Counted from the stretch's first letter, positions 8,197-14,147 are shown. The stretch is 14,147 nt of DNA from Bacteroidota bacterium (GCA_008081305.1 VMCP01000121.1:1-14147), one strand, 5' to 3'. The notes: generated from the sequence alone by a model not told the origin. Numbers and translations are program-made.

Positions 8197-9321
8197 ATGG
8201 AAACAGACGTATTGGAAAAAGCAACGACCGTAACCGACTTTTTACCTTTGAATGGAACAGACCACATTGAGTTCTTTGTGGGTAACGCAAAGCAAAGTGC
8301 ATACTATTACCAATCCGCCTGGGGATATGAACTAGTGGCCTATGCAGGCCCAGAAACGGGTGTTAAAGACCGTGCTAGTTATGTCCTACAACAAGAAAAA
8401 ATCCGGTTGGTCCTTACCACGAGTTTGACCGATGATTCAGATATTTCAAATCACCACCGTAAGCATGGTGATGGCGTAAAGTTCTTGAGTTTATGGGTAG
8501 ACGATGCTACCAAAAGTTTTGAGGAAACAGTAAAAAGAGGAGCGAAGCCCTACATGGAGCCGACCACCTTTGAAGATGAGCATGGTACCGTGGTTATATC
8601 TGGTATTTATACCTACGGTGAAACCGTGCATAAGTTCGTAGAGAGAAAAAATTACAGCGGTCCGTTTTTACCTGGCTTCAAAGAGCCCGCGCACAAAATG
8701 GATGTGACCCCCGTTGGCTTACGCTATGTAGATCATTGCGTAGGAAATGTAGAGCTTGGTCAAATGAACGAATGGGTTAAATTCTACGAAGATGTGATGG
8801 GATTTAAGCTACTTTTAACCTTTGACGATAAAGATATTTCCACCGAATACAGCGCCTTGATGAGTAAGGTGGTGAGCAATGGAAATGGTTGGATCAAGTT
8901 TCCTATTAACGAACCAGCAGAAGGAAAAAAGAAATCACAAATCGAGGAGTACATCGATTTTTACAAAGGCCCTGGTGTGCAACACATTGCAATACAGGTT
9001 CATGATATTATAGAGACAGTAGGAGAATTGCGCAGAAGAGGGATAGAATTCTTGTATGTACCGGAAACCTATTACGATGATGTTTTAGACCGTGTCGGAG
9101 AAATTGATGAGAATCTAGATGACCTCCGCAAAATGAATATTCTAGTGGATAGAGATCCAGATGGATACTTATTACAAATTTTCACAAAGCCCGTGGAAGA
9201 TCGACCAACCTTATTCTATGAGATCATACAAAGAAAAGGAGCAAAAAGCTTTGGTAAAGGAAATTTTAAAGCCCTTTTCGAATCCATCGAACGCGAACAA
9301 GCCAACCGCGGGAACTTATAG
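8197..9321 (+). CDS. hppD: 4-Hydroxyphenylpyruvate dioxygenase
   Basis: A non-haem Fe(II) dioxygenase of the vicinal-oxygen-chelate fold that converts 4-hydroxyphenylpyruvate to homogentisate in tyrosine catabolism. The 374-residue length fits the family. The N-terminal module begins THIEFFVGN-like at 22-30. The catalytic C-terminal module starts with RYVDHCVGNVELGQM (176-190), giving the first iron ligand His180. The second ligand is His263 in GVQHIAIQV (260-268). PDGYLLQIFTKPVEDRPTLF (321-340) is the family signature, and the third ligand is Glu342 in FYEIIQR. All three iron ligands are present, so the enzyme should be active. The ATG at 8197 directly follows a strong promoter box. No homogentisate dioxygenase or fumarylacetoacetase is adjacent, so the downstream steps are encoded elsewhere if the pathway is complete. 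Confidence 0.96.
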   Translation: METDVLEKATTVTDFLPLNGTDHIEFFVGNAKQSAYYYQSAWGYELVAYAGPETGVKDRASYVLQQEKIRLVLTTSLTDDSDISNHHRKHGDGVKFLSLWVDDATKSFEETVKRGAKPYMEPTTFEDEHGTVVISGIYTYGETVHKFVERKNYSGPFLPGFKEPAHKMDVTPVGLRYVDHCVGNVELGQMNEWVKFYEDVMGFKLLLTFDDKDISTEYSALMSKVVSNGNGWIKFPINEPAEGKKKSQIEEYIDFYKGPGVQHIAIQVHDIIETVGELRRRGIEFLYVPETYYDDVLDRVGEIDENLDDLRKMNILVDRDPDGYLLQIFTKPVEDRPTLFYEIIQRKGAKSFGKGNFKALFESIEREQANRGNL

Positions 9322-9328
9322 TTTTTTA

Positions 9329-9565
9329 TGGTTCCTGGTTCCTTTAACTAGTTACTAGTTTCTAGTTCCTGGTTTCTAGTTCCAAGTTCTTGGTTCCAAG
9401 AAACTAGTGACCATAAACCATAAACCAGCGACTAGAGACCAGAGACCAGATACCAGATACCAGCGACTAGCGACCAATAAATGGTTCCAAGTTCCTAGTT
9501 TCTAGTTCCTAGAAATTAGTGACCATAAACCATAAACCAGAAACCATCAAGCAGAAACTATCAAG
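9329..9565 (+). repeat. Phased degenerate 7-bp tandem repeat array with inverted blocks
   Basis: Most of the 284-base gap between hppD and the next gene is made of heptads. From 9349 to 9565 they run for exactly 31 units without losing register, and two TGGTTCC units stand just before (9329-9342). Two unit types alternate in blocks: TRGTTYC (9349-9397 and 9482-9509) and YANNNAC, for example CAGATAC, TAGAGAC and CATAAAC (9398-9474 and 9510-9565). In a shifted phase the reverse complement of TAGTTTC is TAGAAAC, so the two types are the same unit, YAGNNAC, in opposite orientations. The array is therefore two inverted pairs of blocks. Longer exact copies recur at multiples of seven: 24 bases at 9405 and 9517, and 16 bases at 9355 and 9495. 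No reading frame here looks coding. Function is unknown. Confidence 0.9.
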
Positions 9566-9568
9566 CAG

Positions 9569-9599
9569 TTGCTAATGACAAAGGTTTTGCGGAAATTTG
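9569..9599 (+). promoter_or_regulatory. Possible promoter of the DUF5606-type gene
   Basis: GAAATTTG at 9592-9599 matches TAnnTTTG at five of six defined positions. A TTG at 9569-9571 lies 20 bases upstream. The box ends six bases before the ATG at 9606, repeating the geometry seen at hppD. The TTG at 9597 overlaps the box, so it is unlikely to be the start codon. The site begins immediately where the heptad array ends. Confidence 0.45.
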
Positions 9600-9605
9600 C
9601 TTTTG

Positions 9606-10151
9606 ATGAAATTGAAAGACATTGTATCCGTAACTGGAATGCCTGGATTGCACAAAGTGTTAGGCCAGAATAAAACTGGATTGATTTTAGAATCAGTGGC
9701 AGATGGTAAGAAATTCGCTTCTAACCTAAGACAAAGGGTAAGCATCTTAGCCGATATCTCTATGTTTACAGATGAAGGAGAGGTTAAACTTGCCGAGGTT
9801 TTTCATAATATCCATGAGCTAGATAAGGGGGGAGAAGACATTCCTACGGGTAAATTGGATAATAACGAAGCAAAAGAATGGATGGCTAAAGCCCTTCCTA
9901 ACTATGATCGCGATCGCGTTTACCCAAGTGATATGAAGAAGTTGTTTTCTTGGTATCATATGCTGAATGGTAAAATGGACTTTGCGGAACAGTTAAAAGA
10001 AGATGAATCAGAAGGTGAAGAAGCTGCTGAAAAAGTAACAGAGAAAAAAGCTAGTCCTAAGAAAACCACCACAACTGCAAAGAAAACAGCTACAAAAACG
10101 GCGTCAGGAGCAAAATCTAAGCCTTCTGCACCTCGTAAGATGGGCAGTTAA
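9606..10151 (+). CDS. DUF5606-type protein of Bacteroidota with lysine-rich tail
   Basis: A 181-residue soluble protein of unknown biochemical role. The start MKLKDIVSVTGMPGLHKVLG resembles the N-terminus of the DUF5606 family, which I know only from Bacteroidota. The conserved part runs to about residue 130 and includes a predicted small beta-rich start, then EVFHNIHELD and YPSDMKKLFSWYHML. It is followed by an acidic stretch (about 131-146, EDESEGEEAAE). The C-terminal tail (about 147-181) is rich in Lys, Thr, Ala and Pro, looks disordered and resembles nucleic-acid-binding tails. ATG 9606 is chosen over TTG 9597 because the latter lies in the promoter box and adds residues absent from the family pattern. 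The metallopeptidase gene begins one base after the stop, so the two are probably co-transcribed. Family recognition is from memory of the motif and is moderately certain. Confidence 0.75.
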   Translation: MKLKDIVSVTGMPGLHKVLGQNKTGLILESVADGKKFASNLRQRVSILADISMFTDEGEVKLAEVFHNIHELDKGGEDIPTGKLDNNEAKEWMAKALPNYDRDRVYPSDMKKLFSWYHMLNGKMDFAEQLKEDESEGEEAAEKVTEKKASPKKTTTTAKKTATKTASGAKSKPSAPRKMGS

Positions 10152-10152
10152 T

Positions 10153-11853
10153 ATGGAAGAATTTATACCGAATGGACTGGTTGTCCAGAAACCTGAGGAT
10201 ATTTCGGTCTTTTATCAGGAATTACTCGAAAGAGAGTTAAATAGTGCCGAGGAATTTCAAGTTTTTTTAAAACACGTTAGTGATTTAGAGAGCTTTGTGT
10301 CTGAAGATATGGCATGGAGATATATACGTATGACCTGTGATACCAAAAGTAAGGATCACGAGGAGGCGTATTTGAAATTCGTACAAGAAATTCAACCCGT
10401 TCTAGCCCCGTTAGAAGATAAACTCAATAATAAAATTGTCGGTTCAGAATTCACGGCATCATTGGAATCTGATGCTGCATATTTCATCTATTTAAGAGGA
10501 TTGAAATCAGCCGTAAAGTTATTCAGAGAGGAAAATGTAGCTATTCAATCTGAATTAGCCACCTTAGCGCAGGAATACTCAGGTATTCAGGGGAAGATGA
10601 GCATTGACTGGAAAGGTGAAGAAATAACCTTACAGAAAGCGTCGAATATCCTCATGAAAACAGATAGTGAGGAGCGAAAAGAGGCCTGGTCAAAAATTCA
10701 AGAACGTAGAAATCAAGACGTAGAAAAACTAGATGATATTTTTGATCAGATGATCTCAAAAAGACATCAGTTAGCCTTGAATGCGGGTTTTAATAACTAC
10801 AGGGATTACATGTTTGAATCCTTAGGAAGGTATGATTACTCAGCACAAGATTGTAAGGAGTTTCACGAAGCCATAGAAAAGGAGGTCGTTCCTTTATTGA
10901 AAAATGTACATCAAAGAAGAAAAGCCTTAATGGGCGTTGATTCATTAAAACCATGGGATACGCAGGTTGATCCTTTGAATAGAGCTCCATTATCCCCATT
11001 TAAAGGTGGTGCAGAGTTACTTGATAAAGGAATCAAAGTATTAGAAAAACTTGATCCGTTCTTCGGTGAATGTCTGTTAACCATGAAGTCAAAAGGATTG
11101 TTGGATCTTGATAGTAGGGTGGGTAAAGCTCCTGGTGGATACAATTACCCATTAGCAAAAACCAACATGCCATTTATTTTCATGAACGCTACCGAGAACC
11201 TAAGGGATGTTGAAACCTTGCTTCATGAAGCGGGTCATGCCATACACAGTTTTAAAATGGCGCCCTTGGAATTGAACGGATTTAAAGATACACCAAGTGA
11301 AGTCGCAGAATTAGCATCCATGAGTATGGAGTTAATGAGTATGGCGGAATGGGATGTTTATTTTGAAGGGAAGGAGGAATTACAAAGAGCAAAGGTAGAA
11401 CAGCTAGAGGGTGTTATTTCTACCTTGCCTTGGATTGCGACCATTGATGCATTTCAGCATTGGATTTACGAAAATCCAACCCATTCACGAGAAGAGAGAA
11501 AAGTATATTGGAAATCTTTATTAAAACGCTTTGGAACAGGTGAGGTTGACTACTCCGAGCATGAAGATGCATTGGATTATTCTTGGCAACGCCAACTTCA
11601 TCTATTTGAGGTGCCGTTTTATTATATCGAATATGGAATCGCTCAGTTAGGAGCGGTAGGTGTATGGAAGAACTTTTTGGAGAATAAATCCAAGGCCATT
11701 GAAGGATACAAATCATTCATGGGGCTAGGATACACAAAAAGTATTCCGGATATTTTCAAGTCAGCGGGTATCCAATTTGATTTTTCTACCAATTACGTGG
11801 CTGAGCTAATGCAATTTGTTGGCGAGCACTACCAGATTGAAACAAGTAAGTAA
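10153..11853 (+). CDS. M3-family oligoendopeptidase (zinc metallopeptidase)
   Basis: A 566-residue cytoplasmic zinc peptidase that should cut short peptides. The active site is LLHEAGHAIHSF (356-367): His358 and His362 bind zinc and Glu359 is the catalytic base. The third ligand is probably Glu386 in the SEVAELASMSMEL helix, 24 residues after His362. The preceding block KAPGGYNYPLAKTNMPFIFM (325-344) and NATENLRDVETL are typical of the PepF-like M3B branch. The Tyr-rich segment FEVPFYYIEYGIAQLGA (485-501) provides the substrate-binding tyrosines seen in this family. No signal peptide or membrane segment is visible. It is coupled to the DUF5606-type gene (1-base gap). Its TAA stop directly abuts the stop of the convergent small gene. 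It could be called oligoendopeptidase F, but the exact specificity is not readable. Confidence 0.93.
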   Translation: MEEFIPNGLVVQKPEDISVFYQELLERELNSAEEFQVFLKHVSDLESFVSEDMAWRYIRMTCDTKSKDHEEAYLKFVQEIQPVLAPLEDKLNNKIVGSEFTASLESDAAYFIYLRGLKSAVKLFREENVAIQSELATLAQEYSGIQGKMSIDWKGEEITLQKASNILMKTDSEERKEAWSKIQERRNQDVEKLDDIFDQMISKRHQLALNAGFNNYRDYMFESLGRYDYSAQDCKEFHEAIEKEVVPLLKNVHQRRKALMGVDSLKPWDTQVDPLNRAPLSPFKGGAELLDKGIKVLEKLDPFFGECLLTMKSKGLLDLDSRVGKAPGGYNYPLAKTNMPFIFMNATENLRDVETLLHEAGHAIHSFKMAPLELNGFKDTPSEVAELASMSMELMSMAEWDVYFEGKEELQRAKVEQLEGVISTLPWIATIDAFQHWIYENPTHSREERKVYWKSLLKRFGTGEVDYSEHEDALDYSWQRQLHLFEVPFYYIEYGIAQLGAVGVWKNFLENKSKAIEGYKSFMGLGYTKSIPDIFKSAGIQFDFSTNYVAELMQFVGEHYQIETSK

Positions 11854-12198
11854 TTAAATTGGCGGATTTTTTCGGGTGTGAACCTTTTGAAAAGATCTTA
11901 GTATGACAGCTTTTGCTAGATTTTCAGAGCTATCTCCGCCTAACTGACGAACAAAATGGTATTGCTTTTCAGTTAGGTCCACACGATACACAATTTGCAT
12001 CCAGCGGTTATTTGCTTTAGAGCGAATATGTTCAATGCCTGCAGCTAGTTCTGGTATCATAGTCTCCAACGTCGTGTATGTGCTTTTTTTGAATGTAAAT
12101 CCCGCCGCACCGAAGTCCTTTTCGATTTGAAACTGAACTTCTTCCGTATATTGATTACTACCAATGATGGCCTGTTGCTCTGAGATTTCTTGGCTCAT
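11854..12198 (-). CDS. Unrecognised small soluble protein (114 aa)
   Basis: I do not recognise this 114-residue protein. It has no signal peptide, membrane helix, cysteine cluster or known motif. It appears to be a mixed alpha/beta protein: residues around FGAAGFTFKKSTYTTLETMIPELAAGIEHIRS suggest a strand followed by a helix. RWMQIVYRVDLTEKQYHFVRQL suggests a strand and a helix, and the C-terminus is basic (KVHTRKNPPI). The frame is credible for three reasons. It fills the whole space between the peptidase stop and the hldD promoter. Its stop abuts the convergent stop exactly (TAATTA across 11851-11856). A promoter-like box lies just upstream of its ATG. It is divergent from hldD with 57 bases between the starts. 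The third-base pattern looks coding, but no function can be offered. Confidence 0.72.
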   Translation of the reverse strand: MSQEISEQQAIIGSNQYTEEVQFQIEKDFGAAGFTFKKSTYTTLETMIPELAAGIEHIRSKANNRWMQIVYRVDLTEKQYHFVRQLGGDSSENLAKAVILRSFQKVHTRKNPPI

Positions 12199-12203
12199 TA
12201 AAA

Positions 12204-12211
12204 CGAAATTA
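12204..12211 (-). promoter_or_regulatory. Weak promoter-like box for the 114-aa gene
   Basis: Read on the minus strand, this is TAATTTCG, which matches TAnnTTTG with one mismatch at the seventh base. It ends five bases before the ATG of the minus-strand gene. The spacing is like that of the other promoter boxes in the window, but no clear -33 element is seen, so confidence is low. Confidence 0.3.
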
Positions 12212-12243
12212 AGTCAATAAGGGGTTAAACAGCGGTGTTTAAC

Positions 12244-12251
12244 TATTTTTG
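12244..12251 (+). promoter_or_regulatory. Predicted Bacteroidota -7 promoter box of hldD
   Basis: TATTTTTG is an exact match to TAnnTTTG and ends four bases before the GTG at 12256, the same gap as at hppD. No convincing TTG/TTTG -33 element is visible upstream. It lies inside the longest open frame (which begins at GTG 12235) and therefore argues for the downstream GTG as the real start. Confidence 0.55.
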
Positions 12252-12255
12252 TTCT

Positions 12256-13218
12256 GTGATAGTTGTTACGGGGGCACTCGGTTTTATCGGTTCCGCATTA
12301 TTGGGCGAGTTATCTAACCTGGGTTATGGTAGCCTCGTTGCAGTAGATGATTTTTCCAGAGAAGAGAAATGGAAAAATTTAGAAACTAAAGATGTAGAAC
12401 GAGTAGAACGCTCGGAATTCTTGGAGTGGATGAACACACATGCTTCGCGTATTCAGTTTATATTCCATATTGGTGCACGTACCAAAACCAATGAATTTAA
12501 TTGGGAAACACTTGAGTCCCTCAATATAGATTATACCAAATCCATATGGAAGTGCTGTTCGGAATTCTCGATCCCTTTAATTTACGCATCTTCTGCGGCT
12601 ACTTATGGTGATGGGACCAATGGTTTCGATGATTCACCACTTACACTAAATCACCTTAAACCTTTAAATCCTTATGGTAAGAGTAAACACATTGTGGATC
12701 AGTGGGTGTTAGAGCAAGAAAAAACTCCGCCTTTTTGGGCTGGGTTTAAATTTTTTAATGTTTTTGGACCCAATGAATATCATAAAGGACGAATGGCTAG
12801 TGTTGTTTTTCATGCCTTTCACCAAATCAGCGAATCTGGTGGTATGAAGCTTTTCAAAAGCTATCGTGATGATTATGCCGATGGGGAGCAAAAAAGAGAT
12901 TTTATTTACATCAAGGATGTGATTTCGGTGATGTTACATTTTATGCATCATCGACAACACCCTGGTATTTATAACCTAGGAACAGGTAGTGCACATACTT
13001 TCCTGGATCTAGCCAATGGTGTTTTTAAAGCTTTGGATAAAACTCCGAACATTGAGTTTATAGAAATGCCTGAAGACATTCGTGGGAATTATCAGTATTT
13101 TACGGAAGCAAGTATGGAGAGAATTCGCCAATCGGGTTACGAAAAAGAATTTTGGAACTTCCACGATGCGATTGCTGACTACGTGAAAAACTACCTACTG
13201 CCTAACACTTATATGTAG
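12256..13218 (+). CDS. hldD: ADP-L-glycero-D-manno-heptose 6-epimerase
   Basis: An NADP-dependent short-chain dehydrogenase/reductase-fold epimerase. It converts ADP-D-glycero-D-manno-heptose to the L-glycero form used in the lipopolysaccharide inner core. With the GTG at 12256 the 320-residue protein begins MIVVTGALGFIGS, placing the dinucleotide loop at residues 5-12, as expected for the family. The Tyr-x3-Lys pair is Tyr140/Lys144 in NPYGKSK, the same numbers as in the E. coli enzyme. This supports the shorter start over GTG 12235, which would add seven residues and lie upstream of the promoter box. NVFGPNEYHKGRMASVVFHA and EQKRDFIYIKDVI are characteristic HldD blocks that separate it from UDP-sugar epimerases. 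The stop TAG shares its G with the GTG of the next gene (TAGTG). No other heptose gene is nearby. Confidence 0.92.
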   Translation: MIVVTGALGFIGSALLGELSNLGYGSLVAVDDFSREEKWKNLETKDVERVERSEFLEWMNTHASRIQFIFHIGARTKTNEFNWETLESLNIDYTKSIWKCCSEFSIPLIYASSAATYGDGTNGFDDSPLTLNHLKPLNPYGKSKHIVDQWVLEQEKTPPFWAGFKFFNVFGPNEYHKGRMASVVFHAFHQISESGGMKLFKSYRDDYADGEQKRDFIYIKDVISVMLHFMHHRQHPGIYNLGTGSAHTFLDLANGVFKALDKTPNIEFIEMPEDIRGNYQYFTEASMERIRQSGYEKEFWNFHDAIADYVKNYLLPNTYM

Positions 13219-14147
13219 TGAGATTTAAGCCCGCCATATTGTTGATTTTGATAGGTTTTTTAACCCTATCGATAGGTATATGGAGGTATCAGAGCGAAGG
13301 AAAAAATCTACCTCTAAAGCAAACGGATTTAGTTGAGCAAACGGAAAAACGAATACAGGATGTATTCAAACGGATTGCAGAAAATAAAAATAAGCTTTTT
13401 AAATCTAGTAATACTGAGTTTAGAGTTTGGTGCGAGAGTAACCAACTGGAAGGTATTCGATTCCGAAGGGGCATTCCGGAAGTTTGGACAAGTAGTCGTT
13501 ATCAAATTGATATCCAAGGTGATAATCAATTCAATATAATTGAGCAAAATGGCCTGTATATAGGGGTATGGAATATTTCAAATGATTCCCTTAATGTAGC
13601 GCTTGCTGAAAATCTATTCAACACGCAATTCCCTCCTGTTGATAGAGCTAAGTTTTGGGAGAAATCATTGGATTTGTTTTTAGGTAAGGCGCCATTAGAA
13701 GGGTCTTCACCTATGGTCTTTCAAACAGAAATGGATGGACCAGCAATTACAGATAAATTATATCTCTTGCTATTTGATTATCAACAATTATGGATTCCTG
13801 ATGGTCTTGTTTTTATCGGTATTATCCTTCTCTGTTTGGGTATTTATTTCTTTGGACTCGAACTTCATACACGGAAGTACGCTATTCTCAATGCGGCCTT
13901 ATGGATATTATATGTTATCTCGTTAAATCAAGGCATATTAGGAGAGGGTCTAAGACATTCTACTCTTTTCAATTCTAATGTTTTTCAGTTTAATGTGATT
14001 TACAATAGTCTCGGGGAGGCGCTAATGTGGGCGGGTGTCGGGCGGGGGTGGATGCGGGGGCGGAGTTTGCAAGCACAGCGAAGGGGAAAGGAAGGGGAGA
14101 AATGGCGGAAGGGGGGGCTCGCGAACAGGGGGGGGAGCGGGGCGTAC
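13218..14147 (+). CDS. Membrane-anchored protein with extracytoplasmic domain, 3' end missing
   Basis: A GTG-started frame that stays open to the window end (310 codons). It shares one base with the hldD stop, which suggests coupling. Residues 5-22 (PAILLILIGFLTLSIGIW) form an N-terminal membrane anchor. About 24-190 is a hydrophilic region predicted to lie outside the cytoplasm, starting with a charged, probably coiled-coil stretch (VEQTEKRIQDVFKRIAENKNK). Two further hydrophobic helices follow at about 193-215 and 221-241, and a third, cut short, at about 257-272. This layout resembles the sensory half of a transmembrane signalling protein such as a histidine kinase, but no kinase, HAMP or other catalytic domain is visible, so that is only a guess. 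The last roughly 40 codons are G-rich and probably wrong: they encode a Gly/Arg-rich tail unlike anything before them. Confidence 0.6.
   Translation, partial: MRFKPAILLILIGFLTLSIGIWRYQSEGKNLPLKQTDLVEQTEKRIQDVFKRIAENKNKLFKSSNTEFRVWCESNQLEGIRFRRGIPEVWTSSRYQIDIQGDNQFNIIEQNGLYIGVWNISNDSLNVALAENLFNTQFPPVDRAKFWEKSLDLFLGKAPLEGSSPMVFQTEMDGPAITDKLYLLLFDYQQLWIPDGLVFIGIILLCLGIYFFGLELHTRKYAILNAALWILYVISLNQGILGEGLRHSTLFNSNVFQFNVIYNSLGEALMWAGVGRGWMRGRSLQAQRRGKEGEKWRKGGLANRGGSGAY
14028..14147. other. Abrupt G-rich tail, probable contig-end sequencing or assembly artefact
   Basis: Composition changes sharply near 14028. By hand count, 60 of the last 107 bases (14041-14147) are G and only 8 are T, with many G runs up to seven or eight long, in an otherwise AT-rich region. 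Such one-sided G enrichment on one strand at the end of a sequence is typical of low-quality read tails from two-colour sequencing chemistry. The frame stays open only because G-rich sequence contains few stop codons. It should not be used to infer protein sequence. Confidence 0.75.

Noticed and set aside
9161..9358. A 65-residue plus-strand frame running out of hppD into the repeat region
   Set aside because: It overlaps hppD out of frame and its end is encoded by heptad repeats; no independent coding evidence.
9329..9565. CRISPR array
   Set aside because: The repeats are 7 bases with no unique spacers, the units are degenerate and no cas genes are nearby.
9910..9917. GCGATCGC octamer resembling the cyanobacterial HIP1 palindrome
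   Set aside because: A single copy inside a coding region (Asp-Arg-Asp-Arg-Val codons) in a genome that does not look cyanobacterial; most likely chance.
11867..11872. T6 run after the peptidase gene as a rho-independent terminator
   Set aside because: No GC-rich hairpin precedes it and it lies inside the convergent coding region.
12235..12255. GTG at 12235 as the hldD start
   Set aside because: It lies upstream of the TATTTTTG promoter box and adds residues that displace the dinucleotide loop; GTG 12256 gives the family numbering.
13333..13926. Short plus- and minus-strand frames at 13289-13547 and 13735-13926
   Set aside because: All are out-of-frame shadows of the longer GTG-started open frame that begins at 13218.

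Overview
The window looks like chromosomal DNA of a Bacteroidota bacterium, most likely of the Flavobacteriales type. Four lines of evidence support this. The DNA is moderately AT-rich. The genes carry TAnnTTTG-type promoter boxes almost touching their start codons. There is a mevalonate-pathway operon with a class II HMG-CoA reductase and a type 2 IPP isomerase. There is also a gene of the Bacteroidota-restricted DUF5606 type. The genus cannot be fixed from sequence reading alone. The right end of the window looks like a contig edge with a low-quality G-rich tail.

Bases 1-5655 form one tightly packed plus-strand operon: type 2 IPP isomerase (5' end cut off), HMG-CoA reductase, a GHMP kinase with a GYDVAIA motif, diphosphomevalonate decarboxylase, mevalonate kinase and a UbiA-type membrane prenyltransferase. 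Neighbouring genes overlap by 1-4 bases or are separated by 2 bases, so coupled translation is likely. The set covers every step from HMG-CoA to IPP/DMAPP if the GYDVAIA kinase is the phosphomevalonate kinase. It ends with an enzyme that uses a polyprenyl diphosphate. HMG-CoA synthase is not in the window.

Bases 5681-9321 hold two separately promoted plus-strand genes: priA (replication restart helicase) and hppD (4-hydroxyphenylpyruvate dioxygenase). Bases 9322-9605 are non-coding and are dominated by a degenerate 7-bp tandem array that stays in register for 31 units. The array is arranged as two inverted pairs of blocks and is the most unusual non-coding structure here. A DUF5606-type gene and an M3-family metallopeptidase follow as a two-gene unit (9606-11853).

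A small unrecognised minus-strand gene (11854-12198) meets the peptidase tail to tail with no base between their stop codons. It is divergent from hldD (12256-13218, LPS heptose epimerase). Overlapping the hldD stop is a GTG-started, open-ended gene for a membrane protein with a large predicted extracytoplasmic domain. From about base 14028 to the end the sequence turns abruptly G-rich and is probably not genuine genome sequence.

No tRNA, rRNA, CRISPR array, insertion sequence or defence system was seen. The content is mostly housekeeping. The points most worth following up are the phased heptad array, the repeated near-leaderless promoter arrangement (which moves four start codons downstream of the longest open frame) and the unassigned GHMP kinase.
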